NCBI GenBank assembly: GCA_021842465.1
Contig: JAKBZN010000003.1
Location: 1-45,781, forward strand
Reading direction: 5' to 3'
DNA length: 45,781 nucleotides
DNA from: Pseudomonadota bacterium
Lineage (GTDB): Bacteria > Pseudomonadota > Gammaproteobacteria > Burkholderiales > Burkholderiaceae_F
The notes under the pieces were generated by a model. That model made no database searches, was not told where the DNA came from, and saw nothing but the letters and a program-made list of their open reading frames with translations. Numbering within the stretch: the stretch's first letter is position 1; every line of letters starts with the position of its first letter. This document shows, in pieces, positions 7,696 to 15,651 of this stretch. A program made the translations under genes and the position numbers.

Positions 7696-8465
7696 TCGGA
7701 TATGCCGTAGCCGTACCTGCGGATGACCGCTCTCGCCGGCTGCGAACGCAGGAATCGCAGAAACGCGATGGCTGCCGGGTGGCTCCCGCCGGAACGCAGC
7801 AGTACGGCGTCCTGCCGGATCGGCGGATAGCGGCCTTCGGGAACCACCCATGTCGACCCCGAACGGAAGTGCCCGTCCCGGAATACCTGAGACAAGGCCA
7901 CGAACCCCAGGTCTGCGGTCCCGGATGCGACGAATTGGTACGCCTGGGAGATGTTTTGGCCCTCGACGAGTCTGTCTTTCAGCGATTCATATATGCCGAG
8001 CGAGCGCATCGTCGCGACCGCGGCGGCTCCGTACGGGGCGAGTTTCGGATCGCAATACGCGAGATGGCCGAATCGCTGCGATCGCAGCACCGCACCATGG
8101 CGGTCGACAAATCCGGGCTTGGGCGACCAAAGAACCAGCTTTCCGATCGCATACGGAAATTCGCTGGCGGCAATGCCCAATCGCTCCGCGACCAGTTTGC
8201 GGGGCGTTGCCGCATCCGCAGCAAGCAAGATTTCGAACGGTGCGCCGTTGCGGATCTGCGCGTACAGCAGTCCCGTGGCGCCGAACGATGCCTTGACCGT
8301 GTTTCCGGTTTCCCGCTCGAACTCCGCCGCAATGCGCCGTGCGGGTTCGGTGAAGTTCGCGGCGACGGCGATTCGCAGTTCATCGGCATGTGCACGACCC
8401 GGAAGCAAGGCGAAGACGAACAGGATCGCAGACAGGTCACGCAGGGTGCGGAACGGAATTTGCAT
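7692..8465 (-). CDS. modA: Molybdate-binding periplasmic protein
   Basis: 257 residues from ATG 8465 (GGAG 7 bases upstream); an ATG at 8504 is in frame but falls in the regulatory region. The signal peptide is RDLSAILFVFALLPGRAHA, cleaved before DELRIAVAANF. Family features: AVAANFTEPARRIAAEFE, SFGATGLLYAQIRNGAPFEILLAADAATP (ligand Ser and Ala region), LAYCDPKLAPYGAAA and GTADLGFVALSQV. It binds molybdate in the periplasm and delivers it to ModBC. First gene of modA-modB, with a candidate ModE operator just upstream and divergent modE beyond. Confidence 0.94.
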   Translation of the reverse strand: MQIPFRTLRDLSAILFVFALLPGRAHADELRIAVAANFTEPARRIAAEFERETGNTVKASFGATGLLYAQIRNGAPFEILLAADAATPRKLVAERLGIAASEFPYAIGKLVLWSPKPGFVDRHGAVLRSQRFGHLAYCDPKLAPYGAAAVATMRSLGIYESLKDRLVEGQNISQAYQFVASGTADLGFVALSQVFRDGHFRSGSTWVVPEGRYPPIRQDAVLLRSGGSHPAAIAFLRFLRSQPARAVIRRYGYGISE

Positions 8466-8484
8466 CGGACGACTCCAGGAGGCT

Positions 8485-8508
8485 CGTTCTGTAGGGAAAG
8501 ACACAGCG
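8485..8508. promoter_or_regulatory. Candidate ModE operator between modA and modE
   Basis: CGTTCTGTA-N6-GACACAGCG matches the layout of the ModE consensus CGNTATATA-N6-TATATAACG: outer CG..T and ..CG kept, spacing exactly 6, inner A/T positions partly degenerate. It sits 20-43 bases upstream of modA and 54 upstream of modE, as expected for molybdate-dependent repression of modAB. Confidence 0.5.
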
Positions 8509-8561
8509 AGGTCCTGTCAAGCAGATTTCGTGCCCGGGCGCTTTCGAAGGGGAGGAGGACG

Positions 8562-9410
8562 ATGCATACGCACCGCGAGGTTCCGCAGGAATGGATCGGC
8601 CGGTTGGCCGTGGAAACGGAGTTCGGAGCGTTCCTGGGTGACGTCCGCATCCGCTTGCTCGAGGCGATCGACCTCCATGGATCCCTCTCCCGTGCCGCCA
8701 AAGCCGTTCCGCTCTCGTACAAGGCGGCATGGGACGCCGTCGAGGCCATGAACGCGGCGGCGGGGCAGCCGGTCGCCGATCGCGTGACCGGTGGCCGCCA
8801 CGGCGGAGGCACGACGTTGACGCCGTATGGGGCTCGTCTGGTCGCGATGTATCGCGCGATCGAGCGGGATTACCAGGAGGCCCTGGCGCATCTCGCCCAG
8901 CAACTCGGCGACCCGTTGACCGACGCCCAACCCGACGACGAGCGGCGGTTTCGGGAAGCGCTGCGCGCACGCCTCCTTCGAACCAGCGCGCGCAACCGAT
9001 TCTTCGGTCCGGTTACCGCCATGATCGAAGGACGGTCCGGAATCGACGTCCGCATTCGTCTTGCCGATGGTGTGGAACTCTCCTCCATGGTCACCCGCGC
9101 AAGCGTCGAAAGTCTGGACTTGCGCATCGGCACCCGCGTAGCGATATTTTTCAAGGCGGCATCCGTACGCCTGCTCGCGGCTGATGGAGCATGCCCCGCA
9201 GGCACCCGGTGCCTTGCCGGAATCGTTACGGCGATTCGCGACGGGACTTTGCATGCGGATCTCGAAATTGCACCCGCGGGCTGTACCTCGGGAACGATCG
9301 CAGCGACCATTTCCAGTGAAGTCCTGCGGACTTCCGGATTGGGCATCGGTTCCGCGTGCCGCGTCGCGGTAGATCCGTCCACGGTCGTTCTGATCCGGTT
9401 CGACTGCTGA
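8562..9410 (+). CDS. modE: Molybdate-responsive transcriptional regulator ModE
   Basis: 282 residues from ATG 8562, with GGAGGAGG directly upstream. N-terminal winged helix of the LysR/ModE type (about 25-110: IRLLEAIDLHGSLSRAAKAVPLSYKAAWDAVEAMN, then VTGGRHGGGTTLTPYG). Two Mop/TOBE molybdate-binding domains follow (about 145-205, RNRFFGPVTAMIEGRSGIDVRIRLADG, and about 215-282, TRCLAGIVTAIRDGTLHADLEIAP). This is the full-length architecture. With molybdate bound, ModE usually represses the mod genes and can activate molybdoenzyme genes. It is divergent from modAB and lies just upstream of the nifB operon, whose NifA sites begin right after its stop. Confidence 0.95.
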   Translation: MHTHREVPQEWIGRLAVETEFGAFLGDVRIRLLEAIDLHGSLSRAAKAVPLSYKAAWDAVEAMNAAAGQPVADRVTGGRHGGGTTLTPYGARLVAMYRAIERDYQEALAHLAQQLGDPLTDAQPDDERRFREALRARLLRTSARNRFFGPVTAMIEGRSGIDVRIRLADGVELSSMVTRASVESLDLRIGTRVAIFFKAASVRLLAADGACPAGTRCLAGIVTAIRDGTLHADLEIAPAGCTSGTIAATISSEVLRTSGLGIGSACRVAVDPSTVVLIRFDC

Positions 9411-9416
9411 CCCCGA

Positions 9417-9432
9417 TGTCGCAGACGCGACA
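9417..9432 (+). promoter_or_regulatory. NifA upstream activator site 1 of nifB
   Basis: TGTCGCAGACGCGACA: TGT-N10-ACA within a longer palindrome TGTCG-N6-CGACA, about 97 bases upstream of the -24 element. Confidence 0.75.
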
Positions 9433-9446
9433 GCATTGCGGACCGT

Positions 9447-9462
9447 TGTCGTGAACGCGACA
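9447..9462 (+). promoter_or_regulatory. NifA upstream activator site 2 of nifB
   Basis: TGTCGTGAACGCGACA: same TGTCG-N6-CGACA form as site 1 and placed exactly 30 bases from it, close to three helical turns, so both face the same side of the DNA. Confidence 0.75.
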
Positions 9463-9528
9463 GGAACGGCGACGCGACGCCGCGCCGCCGGCTTCCGTAA
9501 CCGGCTGATTTTCCCCGGAATCCGGAAC

Positions 9529-9544
9529 TGGCACGGTTCTGGCT
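9529..9544 (+). promoter_or_regulatory. Sigma-54 promoter of the nifB operon
   Basis: TGGCACGGTTCTGGCT has a perfect TGGCACG -24 element and a TGGC -12 element with GG-to-GC spacing of 12. It lies about 50 bases before the nifB start. Confidence 0.75.
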
Positions 9545-9594
9545 AACGAAGGTCTTTCGCGGGCGCAGTGCCCGCAAATCTTCGGGAGGCCACG

Positions 9595-11190
9595 GTGCAA
9601 GGTACGACGGCGGTCATCAAGCTTGGCAGCATTCAGCGGTCAGGATCCGGAAAGGGCACCTTGTCGGCACTTTCGGAAACGGCATCCCATTCCGGCTGCA
9701 ACGCCAGCGGCGGGGCCGGCAAGGCGAGTTGCGGGGCCTCCGCAGGGCCGGATGATCTGCCGCCGGAGATCTGGGAAAAGGTCAAGAATCATCCGTGCTA
9801 TAGCGAAGAGGCACACCACCACTACGCCCGCATGCACGTCGCGGTGGCGCCGGCATGCAACATCCAGTGCAATTACTGCAATCGAAAATATGATTGCGCA
9901 AACGAGTCTCGGCCCGGCGTGGTGAGCGAGCGCCTCACGCCGGAGCAGGCGGCGAAAAAAGTTCTGGCCGTCGCGTCCGCGATTCCCCAAATGACCGTTC
10001 TGGGCATAGCCGGCCCGGGAGATCCGCTCGCCAACCCGGCGAAGACATTCAAGACCTTCGAACTGGTGGCGAAGGATGCCCCCGACATCAAGCTGTGCCT
10101 TTCGACCAACGGCCTGACGCTTCCAGATCATATCGACACGATCGCGCGCTACAACATCGACCACGTCACCCTCACGATCAACATGATCGATCCGGAGGTG
10201 GGACAGCACATCTATCCGTGGATCTTCTACCGCAACAAACGCTACACCGGCATCGAAGCCGCTCGGATCCTGACCGAGCGGCAGATGCAGGGGCTAGAAA
10301 TGCTGACCGAGCGAGGGATCCTTTGCAAAGTGAACTCGGTCATGATCCCGGGCATCAACGACCGGCATCTCGTGGAGGTCAACCGCGCCGTGAAGTCGCG
10401 GGGCGCGTTCCTGCACAACATCATGCCGCTGATCTCGGCTCCGGAACACGGCACCGTGTTCGGACTGGCCGGGCAGCGCGGGCCGAGCGCGCAGGAGCTC
10501 AAGGCACTGCAGGATTCCTGCGCGGGCGACATGAACATGATGCGCCACTGTCGGCAGTGCCGTGCCGACGCCGTGGGTCTGCTGGGCGAAGACCGCAGCG
10601 CCGAGTTCACCACGGAGCAGGTCGAGGCGATGGACGTCCATTACGACGCCGAGAAGCGCAAGGTCTACCAGGAAACGGTCGAGCGCGAGCGGGAAGCGAA
10701 GCGCGCCGCCACGGCCGCGGAACAGGCGAAGCTCGCGATGGATTCCGCGGTCGCGGTATCGCCGGATATCCGCCTCCTGCTCGCCGTGGCGACCAAGGGG
10801 CAGGGAAAGATCAACGAACACTTCGGCCACGCGTCCGAATTCCAGATCTACGAGGTGGACCGTCGCGGTCCGCGCTTCGTCGGGCACCGACGCGTGGACC
10901 ACTACTGCCAGGGTGGATGGGGAGAGGAGGACATCCTCGAAACGGTGATCCGCGCGATCAACGATTGTCACGCGGTGTTGGTATCCCGGATCGGGAACTG
11001 CCCCCGGGAAGATCTGGCAAAGGCTGGAATCGAGGCAATCGATACCTACGCGCACGAGTACATCGAGGCATCCGCGATTCGCTACTACACGCAGTACGTG
11101 GCACGGGTAGGTGCGGGGGAAATCGAACATCGCGAGCGCGGCGACGCCGAGATCCGACAGGGTGCCTTGATCGCCGCCGCCGCGGCGTGA
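9595..11190 (+). CDS. nifB: FeMo-cofactor biosynthesis radical-SAM protein NifB
   Basis: 531 residues from GTG 9595 (GGGAGG upstream). NifB fuses [4Fe-4S] units with carbide and an extra sulfur to give the NifB-co precursor of FeMo-co. The radical-SAM cluster is bound by C88, C92 and C95 (CNIQCNYC). Further signatures are [24 protein letters not shown] and the C-terminal cysteines [17 protein letters not shown] NifX/NafY-like domain occupies about 400-520 ([19 protein letters not shown]), giving the long two-domain form. First gene of a seven-gene operon (nifB to the 2Fe-2S ferredoxin gene) under NifA/sigma-54 control. Confidence 0.97.
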   Translation: MQGTTAVIKLGSIQRSGSGKGTLSALSETASHSGCNASGGAGKASCGASAGPDDLPPEIWEKVKNHPCYSEEAHHHYARMHVAVAPACNIQCNYCNRKYDCANESRPGVVSERLTPEQAAKKVLAVASAIPQMTVLGIAGPGDPLANPAKTFKTFELVAKDAPDIKLCLSTNGLTLPDHIDTIARYNIDHVTLTINMIDPEVGQHIYPWIFYRNKRYTGIEAARILTERQMQGLEMLTERGILCKVNSVMIPGINDRHLVEVNRAVKSRGAFLHNIMPLISAPEHGTVFGLAGQRGPSAQELKALQDSCAGDMNMMRHCRQCRADAVGLLGEDRSAEFTTEQVEAMDVHYDAEKRKVYQETVEREREAKRAATAAEQAKLAMDSAVAVSPDIRLLLAVATKGQGKINEHFGHASEFQIYEVDRRGPRFVGHRRVDHYCQGGWGEEDILETVIRAINDCHAVLVSRIGNCPREDLAKAGIEAIDTYAHEYIEASAIRYYTQYVARVGAGEIEHRERGDAEIRQGALIAAAAA

Positions 11191-11237
11191 TGCGGAATTC
11201 CTGAACCCGAAAACGACTACAGAAAAGGAGAAGACCC

Positions 11238-11462
11238 ATGCCCTACAAAATCATCGCATCACAATGCACCGCCTGCTCGGCCTGTGAACCGGAATGTCCG
11301 AACGTCGCCATCCGCGAGAAGAACGGAACTTTCGTGATCGACCCCAAGAAGTGCACCGAGTGCGTCGGCCATTTCGACGATCCGCAATGCGTCGCGGTCT
11401 GTCCGGTCGATGACACCTGCGTGATCGACAAGTCCGTGCCGCGATATCAGGCTGCGGCGTAA
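11238..11462 (+). CDS. 2[4Fe-4S] ferredoxin, nifB-linked (FdxN-like)
   Basis: 74 residues, start ATG 11238 with AAAAGGAGAAG upstream. Two cluster motifs: [12 protein letters not shown] (C-X2-C-X2-C-X3-CP) and [18 protein letters not shown] (C-X2-C-X8-C-X3-C). The eight-residue insertion in the second motif is that of the Alvin-type bacterial ferredoxins. Directly after nifB, the position of fdxN in many diazotrophs, where such a ferredoxin feeds electrons to NifB or nitrogenase reductase. Confidence 0.9.
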   Translation: MPYKIIASQCTACSACEPECPNVAIREKNGTFVIDPKKCTECVGHFDDPQCVAVCPVDDTCVIDKSVPRYQAAA

Positions 11463-11501
11463 CGCGAAAGCCGGATCACGGACCCGATACGGAGAGCAAA
11501 C

Positions 11502-11897
11502 ATGGATGTGACTTTCACCCCCGCTGCGCTGCATTTCATCCGCCGGATGCTGCGTCTCTCGGGCCGGACGAACGAAGCGGGATTCCGCCTTACCGTTATG
11601 CCTGGCGGATGCTCCGGATACGACGCCCAGTTCAGCATCGAGAACCAGCCTGCATCCGGCGACGAGATCCTGCAGGTCGATGGCATGCGGCTGTTTCTTC
11701 CGGCGGTCAGTCGCATGTCGCTGACCGGCGTGACGGTGGATTTCTCGGACGGCATTCTGGACTCCGGACTGACGTTACATAACCCGAACGCGACTTCCTG
11801 CGGCTGCAGCACGGGCAGCGCGGGTGGAAATCCCACGGTGACCAAGGTGAGCATCGCCCGCATCGGACGCAAGACGGAACGAAAGGATCCGCCGTGA
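11502..11897 (+). CDS. A-type iron-sulfur carrier (nif-IscA/HesB-like)
   Basis: 131 residues from ATG 11502. HesB/IscA family: FTPAALHFIRRML start, GFRLTVMPGGCSGYDAQF core, DSGLTLHNPNATSCGC end. The three ligand cysteines (one in GGCSGY, two in CGC) are present. Such carriers hold and pass Fe-S clusters to apo-targets, here plausibly NifB or the ferredoxins. The last ~20 residues form a charged tail. Its stop overlaps the nifT start (11894), showing translational coupling. No nifU or nifS lies in this window, so cluster supply must come from elsewhere. Confidence 0.88.
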   Translation: MDVTFTPAALHFIRRMLRLSGRTNEAGFRLTVMPGGCSGYDAQFSIENQPASGDEILQVDGMRLFLPAVSRMSLTGVTVDFSDGILDSGLTLHNPNATSCGCSTGSAGGNPTVTKVSIARIGRKTERKDPP

Positions 11898-12112
11898 AGG
11901 TCATGATCCGTCGAAGCGCCGGGGGAGATCTCTCCGTGTACGTGCCCAAGAAGGATCTGGAAGAGCCTGTCGTGGCCGTCGAGCGCCCTGAACTATGGGG
12001 CGGGGCGGTGACGCTCGCCAACGGCTGGCGCCTCCAGCTTCCGGTGATGGAAGGCGAGCCATCGCTGCCGATCACGGTGGATGCCCGTCGGGTCGACGGC
12101 GGCGAGTCGTAA
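11894..12112 (+). CDS. nifT: NifT/FixU family protein
   Basis: 72 residues; start overlaps the preceding stop codon (GTGAAGG at 11894). NifT/FixU is a small nif-linked protein of unclear function. Family features: start KVMIRR, the YVPKKDLEEPVV strand, LWGGAVTLANGWRLQLP, and the PITVDARRV end. In many clusters nifT lies near nifK or nifB; here it is between the A-type carrier and the DegT-like gene. Confidence 0.9.
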   Translation: MKVMIRRSAGGDLSVYVPKKDLEEPVVAVERPELWGGAVTLANGWRLQLPVMEGEPSLPITVDARRVDGGES

Positions 12113-12123
12113 GGAGGCAGAAA

Positions 12124-13290
12124 ATGGCCAGCAATAGCCGGAAACGCGAGGACTGGATCCGCTTGTTCCAGGGAAACGTCGGGGTATGGGAAATGGAGTC
12201 GGTCCTGACCGCCATGCGCTCGGGACGCCTCTCGGACGGCGAGACGGTCGAATCGTTCGAGGAAAACTTCGCTGACTACGTCGGGCGCACCTACGCGGTG
12301 GCCGTGTCGAGCGGAACTGCGGGTCTGCTTCTCAGCTTGCGCGCCATGGGTATCGGACCCGGCGACGAAGTCATCGCCTCGCCGTATTCCTGGCATCAGA
12401 TCGCCAACGCGATCACGCTTGCCGGCGCGACGCCCGTATTCGCCGAGATGGACTACTGGAGCGGAACGCTGCATCCCGCCGCGGTCTCGATCCGGATTAC
12501 GCCGCGCACGAAGGCGATCCTCGCCGGCAACACCAACGGCCATCCCGCTCCGTGGCAGGGCCTGCGGGAGCTTGCGGCCGAACGTGATCTGCCGCTGATC
12601 GAGGATTCGACCGAGGCGATCGGATCGGTATATCAGGGTCGCCGAACGGGGGCCTTCGGTCGATGCGCAATCTTCGATTTTTCGCAGGCGTCGGCGCTGG
12701 CTTGCGGAGAGGGCGGAATGGTCGTCACGGACGATCCCGCCTTGGCGACCGAACTGCGGCACATGCGCAGCCACCGGATCGATGACCGTCTCTCGGTCTC
12801 CGTCGGAGGAAGGGTGCCGCTGCAGGCCGGGATGAGCAACATCGCGGCGGCGCTGGGATTGGCGCAGCTCGATCGCATTGATGAAATTCTGGCGCAGCGC
12901 AAGAAAGTGGAGTCCCATTATCTTCGCCATGTCCAGTCGTTCGAGGGAATCAAGCCCCCCTATCTCGCCCCCGACATCGACGAAATCCATTGGTACAGCT
13001 ACGTCGTTCACCTTGGAACGCGCTTTCCGCGCAGTGCGCGCAATCAGATCCTCGAAGATCTGGCAACCGAGAACATCGAATCGGCAGCCTACTGCAACCC
13101 CCTGCATCTGCAGTACTTCTACAGCCGATACGGCTACCGGAAGGGCGCTCTTCCGACGGTCGAGCGGATCTCGGATCGGGCGATCGCACTTCCATTCCAC
13201 GGCGATCTTCGGGAAGACGAGGTGATGTTCATCGTATCCACGGCGAAGGATTCTTCCGCCAATGTCGGCGCGGGCGCCGCGATCTACTGA
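12124..13290 (+). CDS. DegT/DnrJ/EryC1/StrS-fold protein lacking the PLP lysine
   Basis: 388 residues from ATG 12124 (AAGGAGG upstream). The fold is the sugar-aminotransferase (DegT/AHBA synthase) type: AVAVSSGTAGLLLSLRAMGIGPGDEVIASPYSW-like N-terminal part, LIEDSTEAIGSVYQGRRTGAFG with the Asp that normally pairs with the PLP ring nitrogen, and GEGGMVVTDDPALA. The family normally has a Lys that binds PLP four residues before GEGG. Here the segment reads FSQASALACGEGG, with Ser190 at the Lys place and no nearby Lys. It is therefore probably not a working aminotransferase, although the fold-type I frame looks intact. The position inside the nifB operon suggests a role in nitrogen fixation, unknown. 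Confidence 0.85.
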   Translation: MASNSRKREDWIRLFQGNVGVWEMESVLTAMRSGRLSDGETVESFEENFADYVGRTYAVAVSSGTAGLLLSLRAMGIGPGDEVIASPYSWHQIANAITLAGATPVFAEMDYWSGTLHPAAVSIRITPRTKAILAGNTNGHPAPWQGLRELAAERDLPLIEDSTEAIGSVYQGRRTGAFGRCAIFDFSQASALACGEGGMVVTDDPALATELRHMRSHRIDDRLSVSVGGRVPLQAGMSNIAAALGLAQLDRIDEILAQRKKVESHYLRHVQSFEGIKPPYLAPDIDEIHWYSYVVHLGTRFPRSARNQILEDLATENIESAAYCNPLHLQYFYSRYGYRKGALPTVERISDRAIALPFHGDLREDEVMFIVSTAKDSSANVGAGAAIY

Positions 13291-13338
13291 AAACCTCGCT
13301 CCGCGCGGAAATCCGAGGAGCAGAAAATTGGGGAAGGC

Positions 13339-14184
13339 GTGAGCAGAAATCGATTGGAAGAAATCCATGCCGGCCTGGCTGCCGGGGAGGTCATCCCCTA
13401 CCTGGGGTCGGGCATGCTGGGGCTCGTCCCCGGCGGCACTCCGGTTCCGGCGACGCCGGAGGCGTTGGCTGCCGCGATCACCAGCAAGGTCTCGGTTCCG
13501 CACAAAATCCGCAAGCGCTTGACCGCGGCAGCGCAGTTCATCGAGAACTTCAAGCACCGCAAGACGATCGTGAACTTGATGAGCGAATGCTTTGCACCCG
13601 GGGTCGAGCCGTCCCCCTTGCACCGAACTCTGGCCTCGCTACCGCAGATTCCGTTGATCGTGGATGTCTGGTACGACAGCACCTGTTCTACGGCGCTCGC
13701 CGGAAGGAGGGATTGGGGTCAGGTGCAGGGGCTTTCGCAAGCGGAGCACTTTGGAACCTGGACGGCGTATTTCGATGCGACAGGACTTCCGAGTGTTCCG
13801 GTCGCTGCGCCGACGTGGAACACCCTGCTATATCGGCCGTGGGGCAGCGTACATCCTGCGCGCAACTTCCTCGTTTCCGATTCCGACTTTGTGGAAGTGC
13901 TGACGGAGATCGACATCCAGACGCCGGTTCCGCCGCAGGTGCAGGCGCTGCGGTCAGGCCGGCGGTTCCTGTTCCTGGGATGTCGATTCCAGGACCAACT
14001 AGAGCGGATCTTCGCGCGCCAGATCATGAAGCGATCCTCCGACCGCCACTGGGCGGTCATTCCGGGATCGCTCACGCGCAAGGAGGCCCGATTCCTGGAA
14101 GAGCAGAACATCGAGCGCATCGATATGCCGTTGCAGGAGTTCGAGAGCGCGCTGGCCGGCAACGCGGTCGGCGAACCTTCGTAG
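13339..14184 (+). CDS. SIR2-like domain protein, probably catalytically degenerate
   Basis: 281 residues from GTG 13339 (GGGGAAGG upstream). The order of motifs follows the SIR2-like families: EVIPYLGSGML (residues ~17-27, nucleotide-binding loop), IVDVWYDSTCSTAL (~107-120, in place of TTNYDxLLExAL), LLYRPWGSVHPARNFLVSDSDFVEVL (~163-188, in place of LHGSxxxPxxxVLTxxDY), and RRFLFLGCRFQDQLERIF (~210-227, in place of FLGYSFxDxxF). At the positions of the usual Asn and catalytic-type His there are Trp111 and Trp168, so NAD hydrolysis seems unlikely while ligand binding remains possible. It is co-directional with the DegT-like gene (48-base gap) and the ferredoxin gene. The function is unknown. 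Confidence 0.75.
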   Translation: MSRNRLEEIHAGLAAGEVIPYLGSGMLGLVPGGTPVPATPEALAAAITSKVSVPHKIRKRLTAAAQFIENFKHRKTIVNLMSECFAPGVEPSPLHRTLASLPQIPLIVDVWYDSTCSTALAGRRDWGQVQGLSQAEHFGTWTAYFDATGLPSVPVAAPTWNTLLYRPWGSVHPARNFLVSDSDFVEVLTEIDIQTPVPPQVQALRSGRRFLFLGCRFQDQLERIFARQIMKRSSDRHWAVIPGSLTRKEARFLEEQNIERIDMPLQEFESALAGNAVGEPS

Positions 14185-14243
14185 TCATCGGAACAACGTT
14201 CCGCCCCGGGATGTCCGGATCCATTTTTCCATAAGGAGTCACC

Positions 14244-14549
14244 ATGCCATTTCTAACCGTTCAGCCATCGGGAAAGCGATATGAGGCCGCCGTCGGCGGC
14301 AGCATTCTGGAGGCTTTGCGCGCTGCCGGAGAGTTGATCCCCGGCAAGTGCGACGGCAAGGGCGAGTGCGGCGCGTGCCATATCTTCGTTCAGGAGGGGC
14401 GCAAGAGCCTTTCGAAAATCCAGCGGGTCGAGAACGAGAAGCTCGACACGATTCCGGGAGTGGGATCCAAGTCACGCCTGGCCTGTCAGGCGATCCTCGG
14501 AGCCGAGGACGTTACCGTGGAACTGCTCGGCTTCCAGTCCGGATTTTGA
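14244..14549 (+). CDS. 2Fe-2S ferredoxin, nif-linked
   Basis: 101 residues from ATG 14244 (AAGGAGT upstream). Plant/Shethna-type fold: FLTVQPSGKRYEAAVGGSILEALRAAG, then CDGKGECGACHIF (C-X5-C-X2-C) and the fourth ligand in RLACQA. It carries one [2Fe-2S] cluster and transfers electrons in the cytosol. Last gene of the nifB operon and followed by a strong terminator. An electron-donor role to NifB, the adjacent proteins or nitrogenase protection is inference. Confidence 0.9.
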   Translation: MPFLTVQPSGKRYEAAVGGSILEALRAAGELIPGKCDGKGECGACHIFVQEGRKSLSKIQRVENEKLDTIPGVGSKSRLACQAILGAEDVTVELLGFQSGF

Positions 14550-14600
14550 TCGCCTTCGGCGCGTAGGCGGGACGGCGCTCCGTCGCGTCCCGGGCGACCA

Positions 14601-14634
14601 CCGCGCGGACTGCCGAGTCCGCGCGGTCTTTTTT
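14601..14634 (+). terminator. Rho-independent terminator of the nifB operon
   Basis: Perfect 11-bp stem CCGCGCGGACT / AGTCCGCGCGG with loop GCCG, followed by TCTTTTTTC. It lies 51 bases after the ferredoxin stop and before the convergent nifZ end. Confidence 0.9.
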
Positions 14635-14660
14635 CATTCTGCCGCAGCGTGTTCCTGCGA

Positions 14661-15032
14661 CTATCGCTTGCCCAAGGACTTCAATTCTTCGAGCCGGTCA
14701 GCGAACCGTTCCAGGACGTCCTCCGGCAGCGCATCGAGCGTGCAGAGCTCCTTGGCGCGCATGCCAACCTGATATCCCTTGCCCACCCACTCCACGCTGT
14801 AGATGTAATACCGCTGGAGAAAGGTGCCGATGGAGCGCACATATCCGACATCGCCGCGTTCCACGAGCACGTCGCCGATGTCCTTTCCAGGAAATGTGCC
14901 GTCATTGCGCACCAGTTTGCGACTCGCAACGCGCTCGCCAAAGGCGAATCGGGGGGACGAAGTGAGTTCGACCTCGTCGGATTCCCCCGCATCGAGGGCC
15001 GCCAATTCCATGGGGGTCGCGTCCATCGTCAT
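14661..15032 (-). CDS. nifZ: Nitrogenase P-cluster assembly factor NifZ
   Basis: 123 residues; the start codon overlaps the stop of the upstream gene as ATGA (15029-15032), so the two are translationally coupled. NifZ helps form the second P-cluster of the MoFe protein. Family core: PRFAFGERVASRKLVRNDGTFPGKDIGDVLVERGDVGYV, then GTFLQRYYIYSVEWVGKGYQVGMRAKEL. It converges on the nifB operon terminator and belongs to the minus-strand unit starting at 15613. Confidence 0.92.
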   Translation of the reverse strand: MTMDATPMELAALDAGESDEVELTSSPRFAFGERVASRKLVRNDGTFPGKDIGDVLVERGDVGYVRSIGTFLQRYYIYSVEWVGKGYQVGMRAKELCTLDALPEDVLERFADRLEELKSLGKR

Positions 15033-15613
15033 ACCGGCCGATTTTCTTTGATCTTGACCGGTCCCATGATGCGCAGCCCTTCATCGAAGGAGATCTCGGG
15101 CCAGGCATCGCGGAAGCCGATGGCCTTTTCAGCGATGACACGCAGCTTCCCGGCGGTGTCGAGTTTCTTCAAGTCCCCGCGGTCGATCCCGAGCAGTTCC
15201 AGCATTTCGTTGTAGACGGTTGCCTCATCGAGCGGCAGAACCCAGAACGTGGCGCTGCCCAGGACGATCCGGTAGCGCTTGGAGATGTCCAGGTTGCCGG
15301 CGAAAAAGAAATACCTCCCCGAGGAGTTCAGTTTGTCGGCGAGAAGATCGCGGAGAAGGCCGAGATGCTCAAGCGAAACTCCGAATCCGGCAAAAAAGGA
15401 AATCGCCATGCCATGGACCGGAGCGGTCATCATCACCTGGTCCAGCTTGATTTCCGGTGGGCGAGCCTCGTCCGATAGTTTCTCCGCGAACTTCAGCGCG
15501 AGTTCTCCGCGAAACGCGTACATGTCCGGTGACACCTGCCCTTTGTAAACGGGGCTGAGCAGGCGCCCTTCGGCGTCGAGAAATGCGAGGGGAGTTTGTG
15601 CGATGTCAGTCAT
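15029..15613 (-). CDS. Unrecognised nif-linked protein coupled to nifZ
   Basis: 194 residues from ATG 15613 (AGGA about 11 bases upstream); the frame stays open to 15730 but that part overlaps the promoter. I do not recognise a family. The protein seems cytosolic: no signal peptide, a moderately hydrophobic patch (VHGMAISFFAGFGVSLEHLGLL), one RYFFFAGNLDISKRYRIVLG strand-rich stretch, and a charged C-terminus ending in PVKIKENRPV. It contains no cysteine at all, so it is not an Fe-S protein by itself. Its stop overlaps nifZ, and a sigma-54-like promoter facing this way lies 39 bases upstream, so it should be made with nitrogenase. A maturation or protection partner of NifZ is one guess. Confidence 0.8.
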   Translation of the reverse strand: MTDIAQTPLAFLDAEGRLLSPVYKGQVSPDMYAFRGELALKFAEKLSDEARPPEIKLDQVMMTAPVHGMAISFFAGFGVSLEHLGLLRDLLADKLNSSGRYFFFAGNLDISKRYRIVLGSATFWVLPLDEATVYNEMLELLGIDRGDLKKLDTAGKLRVIAEKAIGFRDAWPEISFDEGLRIMGPVKIKENRPV

Positions 15614-15651
15614 GGTGTTTTCGTCCTGAGGAAAGGTCGGTTCTGGAGACA

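Noticed and set aside
11707-13623. A 638-codon minus-strand open frame across the nifT-DegT-SIR2 region
   Set aside because: It has no family features and is antisense to several well-supported, coupled genes with ribosome sites.
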